Made by a program: the position numbers and the translations under genes. The notes under the pieces were generated by a model, which did not search any database, was not told the origin of the DNA, and was given only the letters and a program-made list of their open reading frames with translations. A stretch of DNA of 64,000 nucleotides from Mammaliicoccus sciuri. GTDB lineage: Bacteria > Bacillota > Bacilli > Staphylococcales > Staphylococcaceae. Shown piece by piece: positions 50,537 to 59,568 of this stretch. The stretch lies in the NCBI RefSeq assembly GCF_025561425.1, contig NZ_CP094824.1, positions 1,240,001-1,304,000 of the forward strand, given 5' to 3'. The first letter of the stretch is position 1. Every line of letters begins with the position of its first letter.

Positions 50537-50569
50537 TGTGTTTAATGATAGGGGTCAAGGGGGGACAAC

Positions 50570-52309
50570 ATGTTTCAAGCAATTAAAAAGTTAATGTGGT
50601 TTTTTAAAGATCATTGGAAGAGATATACGATTGCAATTATTCTTTTACTTATTGCAAATGTTATTGAAGTATTGCCACCTTGGATAGTAGGGCAAACTAT
50701 AGATAAGATAAGTGACTGTTCTTTAACTGAACAAATATATCATCAATTAGTAATTATATTTATAATTGTATTAATTTTAGCTTATATCGTGAATTATATT
50801 TGGAGAACTTTAAATTTTTCAGGTTCTCAAATACTTGAATCAATTATGAGACGTAAATTGATGCAAAAATTTTTATCAATGAGTCCAACATTTTTTGAGA
50901 AAAATCGAACTGGAGATTTGATGGCAAAGTCTACAAACGATTTGAATCAAATTAGAAATACTGCAGGGATAGGGATTTTAACTTTAATTGATTCTACGAC
51001 ATTTATGGGAACGATTATATTAACAATGGGTATTACAGTGTCATGGAAACTTACTTTATGTGCACTAATTCCATTACCGTTACTAGCCATATTAGAAATT
51101 GAATTAGGTAAAAGAATCCATAAACGATATTTAATATCACAAAAATCATTTGGTGATATGAATGACACTGTTCTTGAGTCAATTGAAGGTGTTCGTGTTA
51201 CGAGAGCGTATGTACAAGAAGATAAACTCAACAAAGATTTTAAAAATATGACTGAAAGTGTCGTAGAAAAATTTATGAATGTTGAAAAGATGGATGCATT
51301 TTTTCAGCCAATAACGATTATTATAACGGCCATGAGTCAAGTTATTGGAATAGGTTATGGAGCTTTTCTCGTTAACAGTGGAGAAATGACAATTGGTGGA
51401 CTGATTTCATTTACCGTATATTTAAATATGCTTGTATGGCCAATGTTTTCAGTTGGTATTTTGATTAATATTATGCAAAGAGGAAATGCGTCTATAGATC
51501 GTGTTGAAGAAACGTTAAATGAAGCGGAAACTGTACTAGATGTAGAAAATAATGGCATGTCTTCACATGATATTGGTATGAATTCTGTTGTGTTTAAATA
51601 TCCATCAAGTGAATCTATTAACTTAAACAACATCAATATCATACTAGGTAAAGGTGAAACTTTAGGTATTGTCGGCGCAACTGGTTCTGGTAAGACGACG
51701 TTAATCAAACAAATTTTGAAAGAATATCCTACTGGTGATGGAGAAATCGTACTTGGAGATACTAATATTAATCAAATTTCAAAAAGTGATTTAAGAAGTT
51801 TAATTGGTTATGTATCTCAAGAGAACATTTTATTCTCTAGATCTATTAGAGATAATATTAGATTTGGAAAATCGGATGCTACTGATAATGAAATCGAAGA
51901 AGCGATCAAATTAGCATACTTTGAAAAAGATATCGAACGTTTACCACAAGGATTGGAAACCTTAGTAGGAGAAAAAGGTATAGCTATTTCTGGAGGTCAA
52001 AAGCAAAGAATAGCGATTGCTAGAGCATTGATTATGGATCCTAAAATATTAATTTTAGACGATGCACTATCTGCTGTTGATGCAAAAACCGAAAAGAAAA
52101 TTATTCAAAATATACAAAAATATAGACAAGGTAAAACAACCATTATTGCGACACATCGATTATCAGGTGTGAAACATGCAAATCAAATTGTTGTAATGGA
52201 TCATGGAGAAATCACAGAGTCAGGTACGCATGACAAATTACTCCAAATGAATGGTTGGTACAAATCTCAATTTGAAAGACAACGGTTGAAGGAGGTGTAT
52301 AGCAAGTGA
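50570..52309 (+). CDS. ABC exporter half-transporter, BmrC-like (degenerate catalytic site)
   Basis: A 579-residue ABC half-exporter with a six-helix membrane domain (about 15-310), and an ATPase domain with Walker A GATGSGKTT, signature SGGQKQR and Walker B ILILDDALSAVD. The residue after the Walker B aspartate is Asp, not the catalytic Glu, as in B. subtilis BmrC (YheI) and other heterodimeric exporters where this half forms a non-hydrolysing site. It would need its partner (the next gene) for ATP hydrolysis. GGGGGA lies just before ATG 50570. Probable role is drug efflux, by family; substrate is not shown. Confidence 0.85.
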   Translation: MFQAIKKLMWFFKDHWKRYTIAIILLLIANVIEVLPPWIVGQTIDKISDCSLTEQIYHQLVIIFIIVLILAYIVNYIWRTLNFSGSQILESIMRRKLMQKFLSMSPTFFEKNRTGDLMAKSTNDLNQIRNTAGIGILTLIDSTTFMGTIILTMGITVSWKLTLCALIPLPLLAILEIELGKRIHKRYLISQKSFGDMNDTVLESIEGVRVTRAYVQEDKLNKDFKNMTESVVEKFMNVEKMDAFFQPITIIITAMSQVIGIGYGAFLVNSGEMTIGGLISFTVYLNMLVWPMFSVGILINIMQRGNASIDRVEETLNEAETVLDVENNGMSSHDIGMNSVVFKYPSSESINLNNINIILGKGETLGIVGATGSGKTTLIKQILKEYPTGDGEIVLGDTNINQISKSDLRSLIGYVSQENILFSRSIRDNIRFGKSDATDNEIEEAIKLAYFEKDIERLPQGLETLVGEKGIAISGGQKQRIAIARALIMDPKILILDDALSAVDAKTEKKIIQNIQKYRQGKTTIIATHRLSGVKHANQIVVMDHGEITESGTHDKLLQMNGWYKSQFERQRLKEVYSK

Positions 52310-54040
52310 GTATTGTAAATCAACTCTTTCCATTTGTTAGCAAATATAAGAAAAGATTCATCATTGGTATTGTTATTTTAATTGGAGCAGTGGGGTTTGA
52401 ATTATTAGGTCCATTGGTCGCGATGTATATTATTGATCATTATGTTAAAACATCTGCTTCACAAATCATACAATTACGACCAGTGCTACTATTATTGAGT
52501 TTGTTCTTTGTTGTGTCACTTATTCATGCGATATTAAGTTGTTTTCAAACACTTGTACTGCAACGCGCTGGATCAGATGTTATTAAAGAGTTAAGAATTA
52601 AGCTCTTTGAACACGTTCAAAAGTTACCGATTAAATACTTTGATAATTTACCAGCTGGAAAAGTAGTAGCTAGAATAACGAATGATACACAAATGATACT
52701 CGAACTATTCACTGTTATATTACCAAACTTTATTTCGGCTTTTATCACGATGATAGGTGTCATTATTGCGATATTCTTTATTAATACAAAAATTGGACTC
52801 ATCGCGCTGGTTACAATTCCATTTGTCATGCTTTGGTTGTTGTGGTACAAAAAAAGTAACAGGTAAATACAACTATGTCATTCGTGAAAAAAACAGTGAT
52901 ATGAATGCACTTATCAATGAATCTATAAATGGTATGAATATCATTCAAGCCTTTAAACAAGAAAAAACAAATTATGAATGATTTCGATGAAATGAATCAA
53001 GCATATTTAAACAATTATAAAAAAATCATACAATTTGATTCACTGACAGAACATAACTTGTTAAGTACGATTAGAAGTATTGTGTTTTTAATGTTGATTG
53101 TCGTATTTGGAACACAATTTCTAAATTCTTCAGTCGCAATTTCAGTTGGTACGTTATATATACTTGTAAACTATATCACAAGATTATTTGATCCTTTGTT
53201 TGGCGTATTAAATGTATTGGGACAATTAGAACAAGCAATAGTTTCTTGCGTAAGAGTATTTGAAATGATGAATGTATCTGAAGAAAAGATGCCAGAACAT
53301 AAAATCCAGTTGCCTGAAAAAATAGGAGGTCATGTACATTTTAACAATGTATCGTTTGCTTATAATGAAGGTGAATATGTATTGGAAAATATCAATTTAG
53401 AAGTCGAAAAAGGACAAACAATTGCGTTAGTTGGACATACAGGATCAGGGAAAAGTTCTATCATGAATTTACTATTCAGATTCTATGATCCTACTAATGG
53501 AACAATTGAAATTGATGGTGTACCGACCATTAAGACTGATAAAAGAGATATGCGTAAACATATGGGCATTGTATTACAAGATCCATACTTATATACAGGG
53601 ACTATTTTATCCAACATTACATTAGATGATCCAAAAATAACACGAGAAAAAGCTGTTGAAAGTTTAAATGCTGTAGGTGGAGATAGAGTGTTAGAACACT
53701 TTAAAAAAGTATTGATGAGCCAGTTATTGAAAGAGGTCGAACATTAAGTTCTGGACAACGACAAATCATTTCATTTGCGAGAGCACTTGCATTTGATCCG
53801 GAAATTTTGATTTTAGATGAAGCGACATCAAGTATTGATTCTGAAACAGAAGAAATCATACAAAAAGCAATGACTGTGTTGGCTAAAGGGCGAACATCAT
53901 TTATTATTGCACACCGACTTTCAACGATTAAGAATGCCGATCAAATTATTGTTCTTGACAAAGGTCGCATCATTGAAAAAGGGAATCATGATGAGTTAAT
54001 CAAGTTAGAAGGACAATATTACAACATGTATCAAATATAG
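52306..54040 (+). pseudogene. ABC exporter half-transporter, BmrD-like, with three frameshifts
   Basis: Partner of the preceding gene, starting at GTG 52306 with a 4-nt overlap. Protein similarity continues through three frames. A frame change occurs at an A7 run (52849-52855; six A would keep frame), another at about 52975-52983 (one base too many between TNY and DFDEMNQ), and a third at 53703-53710 (one base missing after AAAAAA). All ATPase motifs persist: GHTGSGKS, LSSGQRQ and [11 protein letters not shown] with the catalytic Glu. So the active-site half of the exporter is lost unless the indels are sequencing errors; two of the three lie at homopolymers. Confidence 0.85.
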
Positions 54041-54076
54041 TCTTTAACAGATTAATCATGCTAAACAAAAACAATC

Positions 54077-54110
54077 AGGCTGAGACATAATGTAATGTCT
54101 CGGCCTATTT
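54077..54110 (+). terminator. Terminator of the exporter operon, AGGCTGAGACAT hairpin
   Basis: AGGCTGAGACAT pairs with ATGTCTCGGCCT, then ATTT. First part of a three-hairpin repeat. Confidence 0.8.
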
Positions 54111-54236
54111 CAGTATCTTGGCAGTAGATGACTGAATTGAAAATGCGCTTGTATCAAGCTTTTTTCAATTCTAGTCATCTTTGCCGGGGCGGGACTACGA
54201 AATCTTTTTATTCAAATTAGATTTCTGTCCCGCTCC
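54077..54236. repeat. Triple-hairpin intergenic repeat
   Basis: Three hairpins in a row: 54077-54106; 54120-54185 (GGCA and TGCC ends with GATGACT/AGTCATC and AATTGAAAA/TTTTCAATT inside); and 54186-54236 (GGGGCGGGAC/GTCCCGCTCC with GAAATCT/AGATTTC). Shortened relatives follow the terminators at 7655 and 57556. Comparable GGGAC...GTCCC intergenic elements are common in staphylococcal genomes, as I recall. Confidence 0.75.
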
Positions 54237-54270
54237 TATTGTTTTATATTTTTTAAACTCATCATTGCGG

Positions 54271-54417
54271 TCACATAAAGTAAAGTACGCCTTGATATAT
54301 GAAGTAAATAACTAAAGCGATGATTGCTAATTTTATTACAACTCTTAATAGTCCAACGAAAAATCTAAAAAAGATAATTAAAAACAAGATAGCTAAAAAT
54401 ATATATATTAATTCCAA
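54271..54417 (-). CDS. 48-residue membrane protein
   Basis: A short minus-strand gene: AAGAGGTG lies 6 nt before TTG at 54417, and the reading runs to TGA at 54271. It is almost wholly hydrophobic with two helices (about 2-20 and 27-46) split by RFFVGLLRVVIK. A TATAAT on the minus strand (54443-54438) lies upstream, though without a good -35. No family recognised; too short and with a TTG start to be picked up by simple ORF calling. Could be a membrane-stress or toxin-like small protein, but nothing in the sequence shows which. Confidence 0.6.
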   Translation of the reverse strand: MELIYIFLAILFLIIFFRFFVGLLRVVIKLAIIALVIYFIYQGVLYFM

Positions 54418-54562
54418 ATTTATCACCTCTTGAATTCATTATAAAGAATAGAACAAATAATTACATCAGACTACAGAATGATTAAAGGTTTAGGTCTAAA
54501 GCCCGATGATGTTATTTGAGCAATTCTCGTATAATATAAATGAATGAGAGGTGTCTATAATT

Positions 54563-55006
54563 TTGAGATGGTTATTTAGATTAATTAGAAATTTATTAGC
54601 ATTATTAGCAATTGTCATTATCATTGTTATTGTATATAGAAACGTACCAGCATTGAGTGATTTAAACCCATTTGATCATAGTAATGAACAAACAACTGAA
54701 GAAATGGCTCCACAACATGCAAATGCAACTTACAAAATTGAAGATAATCCATTATTACAAAATGTGCCATTAGGTCAGACTAAACAAGCATTTAATTGGA
54801 TTAATAAAAGTGAATTCATGGATGTTTCAGGACTAGAACGTATGGGATATGACGACAACTATGTTGCAGGGCAAAGAGGAACAGAGTATATCCTATATAA
54901 ATTTGGTGAACCAAAGATGTATGTGTATCAAACAGAACAAGATTTAATGAATGATTTAAGTGCTATGCACTCAAATATAGAATTATTACCTAAAACTGCG
55001 TATTAA
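54563..55006 (+). CDS. Membrane-anchored DUF4930-like protein
   Basis: A 147-residue protein with one N-terminal membrane helix (LLALLAIVIIIVIVYR) after a basic RWLFRLIRN start, a low-complexity linker (about 35-55) and a C-terminal extracytoplasmic domain. That domain contains GQTKQAFNWINKSEF, GQRGTEYILYKFG and YVYQTEQDL. It resembles the DUF4930 family at this place in staphylococci, from memory. Start is TTG 54563; the GTG at 54551 lies within the ribosome site GAGAGGTG. The position before mreC suggests a cell-envelope role, which is inference. Confidence 0.75.
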   Translation: MRWLFRLIRNLLALLAIVIIIVIVYRNVPALSDLNPFDHSNEQTTEEMAPQHANATYKIEDNPLLQNVPLGQTKQAFNWINKSEFMDVSGLERMGYDDNYVAGQRGTEYILYKFGEPKMYVYQTEQDLMNDLSAMHSNIELLPKTAY

Positions 55007-55107
55007 ATTTTTATTTCGGCAGTCTCTTACTTTATTTAAAGTGCTGTGTAAGCTAAAATAGTAATATCATTGTTAATGAGTCATTTGAAGATTAAGAGGT
55101 GTTTGGA

Positions 55108-55965
55108 TTGTCGAATTTTTTTAAAAATAATAAAATAATGATTTTTCTAATTTCTATGGTTTTATTAATTGTAATTGTTGGTTATTCAGTGAGAGCACAA
55201 TCTGCATCGCTTAGTGAACAATATGCGAGTGATACATCATCGTTTGGTGGAAGAATCGTATCTTATCCAGTTACTTTTGTTTCTGATTTCTTCTCTGGAA
55301 TTTTCACTTCAGACGAAGACGTTGATAAACTAAAAGAAGAAGTAAAAAGTATAGATCAAATTAAAGCTGATAAAGCAAGATTAGAAAAAGAAAACAAAGC
55401 CTTAAAAAAGGAATTGGATATGAAGGATATTTCGCAATTCAATCCAATATCAGCTACTGTAATTGGTAGAAGCCCGGATCAATGGATGAATACAATCATT
55501 ATTGATAAAGGAAAAAAGAGCGGCATGAAAGAAAATATGGCTGTTATTACGAGTGAAGGTTTAGTAGGTAGAATTAAAAAAGCAAACCAATTTTCTTCAC
55601 AAGTTGAGTTAATATCTACAAGTGTTAAAACGAGTAAGCTTTCAGTAGATATACAGCAAGATGATGATAATATCTTTGGTATGATTAATCGATATGACGA
55701 AGATAAGGATTTACTTGTTATTAGTGATATCGATAATAAATACAGTATCAAAAAAGGGTCTAAAGTTGTAACAAATGGTTTAGGAGATCAACTTCCTAAA
55801 GGTTTATTAGTTGGTAAAGTTGAAAAAGTAGAAAATGATGAATATGGTTTATCTAAAGTCGCCTACATCAAGACATCTACAAATATTAAAGAATTAAACC
55901 ATGTATACGTTGCTAAACGTGATCCAGAAACGATACCTTCATCTGAAGAAAGTGGTGAGGAATAA
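55108..55965 (+). CDS. mreC: Rod shape-determining protein MreC
   Basis: Cell-envelope scaffold protein of 285 residues: short cytoplasmic start, one membrane helix (about 9-27), a coiled coil (about 75-110, KLKEEVKSIDQIKADKARLEK) and the double beta-barrel extracellular domain with VIGRSPDQWMNTIIIDKG. In coccoid staphylococci MreC/MreD persist without MreB and have a minor role in peripheral or septal wall growth. Start is TTG 55108; the GTG at 55099 is part of AAGAGGTG. It overlaps mreD by one base. Confidence 0.94.
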   Translation: MSNFFKNNKIMIFLISMVLLIVIVGYSVRAQSASLSEQYASDTSSFGGRIVSYPVTFVSDFFSGIFTSDEDVDKLKEEVKSIDQIKADKARLEKENKALKKELDMKDISQFNPISATVIGRSPDQWMNTIIIDKGKKSGMKENMAVITSEGLVGRIKKANQFSSQVELISTSVKTSKLSVDIQQDDDNIFGMINRYDEDKDLLVISDIDNKYSIKKGSKVVTNGLGDQLPKGLLVGKVEKVENDEYGLSKVAYIKTSTNIKELNHVYVAKRDPETIPSSEESGEE

Positions 55966-56468
55966 TGAGATTTTACGTTATTCCTTTAATTGGTGTCTTA
56001 TTATTTTACTTAGATTCATTATTAACACGTTTATCACCTTTAACTTTATTTAATGAGTCATTTATTATCGTGCCTCGATTAACATTTTTGTACTTGCTCA
56101 TAATTGCTGTATACAAAAATCCTAAAGTTGCTATTATTTTAGCAATCGTTACAGGTATATTTACTGATATTTATTATGGCGGTATTTACGGTGTCTATAC
56201 ATTTGGATATGCAATTTTTGTCATTATGATGGATAAACTATTTAAAGTATTTTATAGAGATATTTTGATGATGGTTATTCTTTTAATATCTTCAGTTGTA
56301 TTACTTGAAATATGGGTCATGGTTTTTTATGGATTTTTAGGCATTGTTTCTATCAATATAGGCAGTATTATTCTATTTAGATTAATTCCAACTGTCGTAT
56401 TTAATTTGATATGTTTAATTATCATTTTCCCATTTGTATTAAAATTATTAGAAAGAAATACTAATTAA
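55965..56468 (+). CDS. mreD: Rod shape-determining protein MreD
   Basis: A 167-residue protein with about five membrane helices, the small membrane partner of MreC. The order mreC-mreD with 1-nt overlap and the FTDIYYGGIYGVYTFGYA segment in the middle support the call. It is followed directly by the promoter of the L21-L27 operon. Confidence 0.92.
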   Translation: MRFYVIPLIGVLLFYLDSLLTRLSPLTLFNESFIIVPRLTFLYLLIIAVYKNPKVAIILAIVTGIFTDIYYGGIYGVYTFGYAIFVIMMDKLFKVFYRDILMMVILLISSVVLLEIWVMVFYGFLGIVSINIGSIILFRLIPTVVFNLICLIIIFPFVLKLLERNTN

Positions 56469-56478
56469 TGAAAGATTA

Positions 56479-56507
56479 TTGACATCAATAGCTGTAGGTG
56501 GTACTCT
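56479..56507 (+). promoter_or_regulatory. Promoter of rplU-prp-rpmA
   Basis: Perfect TTGACA (56479-56484), 17-nt spacer and an extended -10 of the form TGnTACTCT (TG at 56499-56500, TACTCT at 56502-56507). Confidence 0.5.
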
Positions 56508-56513
56508 ATTGAA

Positions 56514-56600
56514 GTTGAGTAGTTTCTAGCTACATACAACCGCTCGATCATAGGTCTTAAAGTACGTATGTCACCTATGAATGGCGTGACTTAAAAATTA
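56514..56600 (+). promoter_or_regulatory. L21-type leader of rplU
   Basis: About 100 nt of structured leader, with GTAG/CTAC and CATAGGT/ACCTATG (56554-56584 region) hairpins, precede the rplU ribosome site. A conserved leader is known at this place in Firmicutes (L21 leader). The call rests on position and hairpins. Confidence 0.55.
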
Positions 56601-56612
56601 GGAGGTGCAAGT

Positions 56613-56921
56613 ATGTTTGCTATAATTGAAACTGGCGGAAAGCAAGTTAAAGTAGAAGAAGGTCAAACAATTTGGGTTGAGAAATTAGACGTAAATGAAG
56701 GTGATTCATTCACATTTGACCAAGTATTATTTGTAGGTGGAGATTCAGTTAAAGTTGGATCACCTGTTGTTGAAGGTGCTTCAGTTACTGCTAAAGTTGA
56801 AAAACAAGGACGCGGTAAAAAAATCACTGTATTCAAATACAAAGCTAAGAAAAACTACAAACGTAAACAAGGTCATCGTCAACCTTACACTAAATTAACA
56901 ATCGAAAAAATCAACGCATAA
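56613..56921 (+). CDS. rplU: 50S ribosomal protein L21
   Basis: A 102-residue 23S rRNA-binding protein beginning [18 protein letters not shown], with the basic tail [29 protein letters not shown] precedes ATG 56613. First gene of rplU-prp-rpmA. Confidence 0.97.
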   Translation: MFAIIETGGKQVKVEEGQTIWVEKLDVNEGDSFTFDQVLFVGGDSVKVGSPVVEGASVTAKVEKQGRGKKITVFKYKAKKNYKRKQGHRQPYTKLTIEKINA

Positions 56922-56924
56922 TTT

Positions 56925-57245
56925 ATGATTAATGTAGATGTTAGTTTGAATCAAGAAGGGCAAGTTACAGATATTGTAATGTCTGGACATGCTGATTCAG
57001 GTGAATACGGTAAAGACTTAGTCTGTGCCGGTGCTTCAGCAGTTGTCTTTGGTACAACAAATGCTATCATTGGATTAACTGATGAGTCGCCTGATATAGA
57101 TTACAGTGACGACGGTGGATATTTTCATATACGTAGTGTAAACTTAGAAAATGAACAAGCGCAAATATTATTACAAGGCCTTATTGTTTCTTTGAAAACT
57201 ATCGAAGAAGAATATGGGCAATATATTAAACTAAATTACAAGTGA
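56925..57245 (+). CDS. prp: Ribosomal-processing cysteine protease Prp
   Basis: A 106-residue protease that removes the N-terminal extension of L27. The catalytic pair is present at the positions known from S. aureus: H22 in SGHADSG and C34 in LVCAG. It lies between rplU (3 nt) and rpmA (10 nt), the place it has in Firmicutes that carry the L27 extension. The substrate site is intact in the next gene. Confidence 0.95.
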   Translation: MINVDVSLNQEGQVTDIVMSGHADSGEYGKDLVCAGASAVVFGTTNAIIGLTDESPDIDYSDDGGYFHIRSVNLENEQAQILLQGLIVSLKTIEEEYGQYIKLNYK

Positions 57246-57255
57246 GGTGTAACTC

Positions 57256-57540
57256 ATGTTAAAATTAAACTTACAATTTTTCGCATCGAAAAAAGGGGTA
57301 GGTTCTACAAAGAACGGTCGTGACTCTGAATCAAAACGTTTAGGTGCTAAACGTGCTGACGGTCAATTCGTTACTGGTGGTTCTATTCTTTATCGTCAAC
57401 GTGGAACTAAAGTTTTCGCTGGTGAAAACGTAGGTCGCGGTGGAGACGATACATTATTCGCTAAAATCGACGGCGTTGTTAAATTCGAACGTTTTGGTCG
57501 TGACAAAAAGAAAGTATCTGTATACGCAGCTGCTGAATAA
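57256..57540 (+). CDS. rpmA: 50S ribosomal protein L27 with Prp-cleaved N-terminus
   Basis: A 94-residue protein at the peptidyl-transferase centre. It starts [14 protein letters not shown]; the motif LNLQFF before Ala-10 is the Prp recognition sequence, and cleavage after F9 yields the mature N-terminus that reaches the tRNA ends. The rest ([20 protein letters not shown] and [11 protein letters not shown]) is standard L27. Confidence 0.97.
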   Translation: MLKLNLQFFASKKGVGSTKNGRDSESKRLGAKRADGQFVTGGSILYRQRGTKVFAGENVGRGGDDTLFAKIDGVVKFERFGRDKKKVSVYAAAE

Positions 57541-57555
57541 TCTTTATATTTAGAT

Positions 57556-57590
57556 GAGGCTGGGACATGTATAATTGTCCCAGCCTCAAT
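57556..57590 (+). terminator. Terminator of rplU-prp-rpmA, GAGGCTGGGACA hairpin
   Basis: GAGGCTGGGACA pairs perfectly with TGTCCCAGCCTC. Same family as at 7655, 34033 and 54077; a TTGGCAGTTA stretch follows as in the 54120 element. Confidence 0.88.
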
Positions 57591-57733
57591 CATTATGTTG
57601 GCAGTTATTTATATAAACATGAATGGTACGTTTTATTTATAATGAAGGTATTCAGAAATGCAGTTCCTTTTTTTATTCATAATACGAAAATGTTATAATG
57701 AGTGTTATGAATAACGATAATAAAGGTGATGGA

Positions 57734-58264
57734 ATGAATAATTTAGATGTGTATTTAAAGTCTAGACATGATTTTGTGAATCAGTTCCAATTGTTATATA
57801 CATATAAACAGTTAGGAAAACATGAAGAGGTTGATTTATTAATTGATGAATTGTACAAAAATCTCAAGCAAGAACAGTTGTTTTTAAATGCACCGTGTAG
57901 AAAATTTGTTCATAATGTATTTGAATACAAACTATCTTTGTCAGGCTCTAAATGGACATTTGAAATTGACAATTCAAATATCGATTATTATCAAAAGAAT
58001 TTAGAAAGAACAGATAATACTTTAACAAATATATTTAATGATTTGAAATATGTTGTGATGAACGATATGGATGAAAAAAATATTCATATGAGTCTTATAG
58101 TAGAAGAAGAATTTGTCACAATGATTGTTTGGTTAAGTGCGACTAATCAGGAGCTTAATCAAATTGAACAATCATTTTCTAAATATAACGTTGAAATTTT
58201 ATCAGAAAGTCAAAATCATATAGAATTAGAATTTTTTATTAACATAAAAGAAATAGAGGTGTAA
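57734..58264 (+). CDS. Spo0B-like protein
   Basis: A 176-residue protein whose N-terminal helical hairpin has [20 protein letters not shown] (His at residue 12), the counterpart of the phospho-accepting LRHDWMN-type helix of B. subtilis Spo0B. An ATPase-like C-terminal domain follows without nucleotide motifs. It lies directly upstream of obgE, where spo0B lies in Bacillus. Since this lineage does not sporulate, it is either a relic or reused in another phosphotransfer. I chose ATG 57734 after AAAGGTGATGG; the ATG at 57698 overlaps a TATAAT (57694-57699). Confidence 0.75.
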   Translation: MNNLDVYLKSRHDFVNQFQLLYTYKQLGKHEEVDLLIDELYKNLKQEQLFLNAPCRKFVHNVFEYKLSLSGSKWTFEIDNSNIDYYQKNLERTDNTLTNIFNDLKYVVMNDMDEKNIHMSLIVEEEFVTMIVWLSATNQELNQIEQSFSKYNVEILSESQNHIELEFFINIKEIEV

Positions 58265-58266
58265 AC

Positions 58267-59556
58267 ATGTTTATAGATCAGGTCAAAATATCGTTAAAAG
58301 CTGGTGATGGCGGTAACGGTTTAGTAGCTTTTCGTCGTGAAAAGTATGTTCCATTTGGTGGACCAGCAGGTGGCGATGGTGGTAAAGGTGCTTCAGTCGT
58401 ATTTGAGGTAGATGAAGGTTTACGTACTTTATTAGACTTTAGATTCCAAAGAAAATTTAAAGCTGATAAAGGTGAAAATGGACAAAGTAGTAATATGCAC
58501 GGTCGTGGAGCAGACGACTTAGTATTAAAAGTACCACCTGGTACAATTATTAAAAATGCTGAAAATGAAGAGATTTTAGCTGACCTTGTTGAACATGGTC
58601 AACGCGCTACAGTTGCTAAAGGTGGCCGTGGTGGTAGAGGTAACTCAAGATTTGCTTCAGCAAGTAATCCGGCACCAGATTTCTGTGAAAATGGTGAGCC
58701 TGGTGAAGAACTTGAAGTTATGTTAGAACTTAAACTTATGGCAGATGTAGGTTTAGTTGGTTATCCAAGCGTTGGTAAATCAACATTATTATCTATCGTT
58801 TCTAAAGCAAAGCCAAAAATCGGTGCTTATCACTTTACGACAATTAAACCTAATTTAGGTGTTGTTCAAACAAATGATGGTAGAGGCTTTGTAATGGCAG
58901 ATTTACCAGGATTAATAGAAGGTGCTTCTGAAGGTGTTGGTTTAGGCCATCAATTCTTAAGACATATTGAACGTACAAGAGTAATTGTTCATATAATCGA
59001 TATGAGTGGTATGGAAGGCAGAGACCCATATGAAGATTATGTTACAATTAATCAAGAATTAAAATCATATAATGAAAATCTTTCTAGAAGACCACAAATT
59101 GTCGTTGCGAATAAAATGGATTTACCAAATTCAGAAACACAATTAGAAATGTTTAAAGAACAACTTCAAGAAGATGTTAATATTATTCCTATTAGTACAG
59201 TTACACGTCATAATGTTGATAAACTACTTTATCAAATTGCTGATTTATTAGATGAAACTGAAGGAATGGACTTTGATTCAGTCGAAGAAGAAACTGGCGT
59301 ACATCGTGTTGTATATAAACACGAAAAATCACGAGATCATTTTGTTATTACAAGAGATGACGATGGTGCCTATGTTGTATCAGGTAATTCGATTGAAAGA
59401 TTATTCAAAATGACGGACTTTAATCGTGATGCAGCAGTTAGAAGATTTGCAAGACAAATGCGTTCAATGGGTATTGATGATGCCTTAAGAGAACGTGGTG
59501 CATCAAATGGTGATATTGTAAGAATTTTAGGTGGAGAATTTGAATTTGTCGAATAG
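58267..59556 (+). CDS. obgE: GTPase ObgE/CgtA
   Basis: Ribosome-associated GTPase of 429 residues involved in 50S maturation and stress/ppGpp signalling. The glycine-rich Obg fold (1 to about 158, [21 protein letters not shown]) is followed by the G domain ([22 protein letters not shown]) and the C-terminal OCT domain (about 350-429). It starts 2 nt after the Spo0B-like gene. Confidence 0.97.
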   Translation: MFIDQVKISLKAGDGGNGLVAFRREKYVPFGGPAGGDGGKGASVVFEVDEGLRTLLDFRFQRKFKADKGENGQSSNMHGRGADDLVLKVPPGTIIKNAENEEILADLVEHGQRATVAKGGRGGRGNSRFASASNPAPDFCENGEPGEELEVMLELKLMADVGLVGYPSVGKSTLLSIVSKAKPKIGAYHFTTIKPNLGVVQTNDGRGFVMADLPGLIEGASEGVGLGHQFLRHIERTRVIVHIIDMSGMEGRDPYEDYVTINQELKSYNENLSRRPQIVVANKMDLPNSETQLEMFKEQLQEDVNIIPISTVTRHNVDKLLYQIADLLDETEGMDFDSVEEETGVHRVVYKHEKSRDHFVITRDDDGAYVVSGNSIERLFKMTDFNRDAAVRRFARQMRSMGIDDALRERGASNGDIVRILGGEFEFVE

Positions 59557-59568
59557 GGCGTGTTCCAA

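Noticed and set aside
52306-54040. Programmed frameshifting in the second ABC exporter gene
   Set aside because: Three separate shifts in both directions without slippery-site plus pseudoknot signals; programmed shifting is not known for this family, so decay or sequencing error is simpler.
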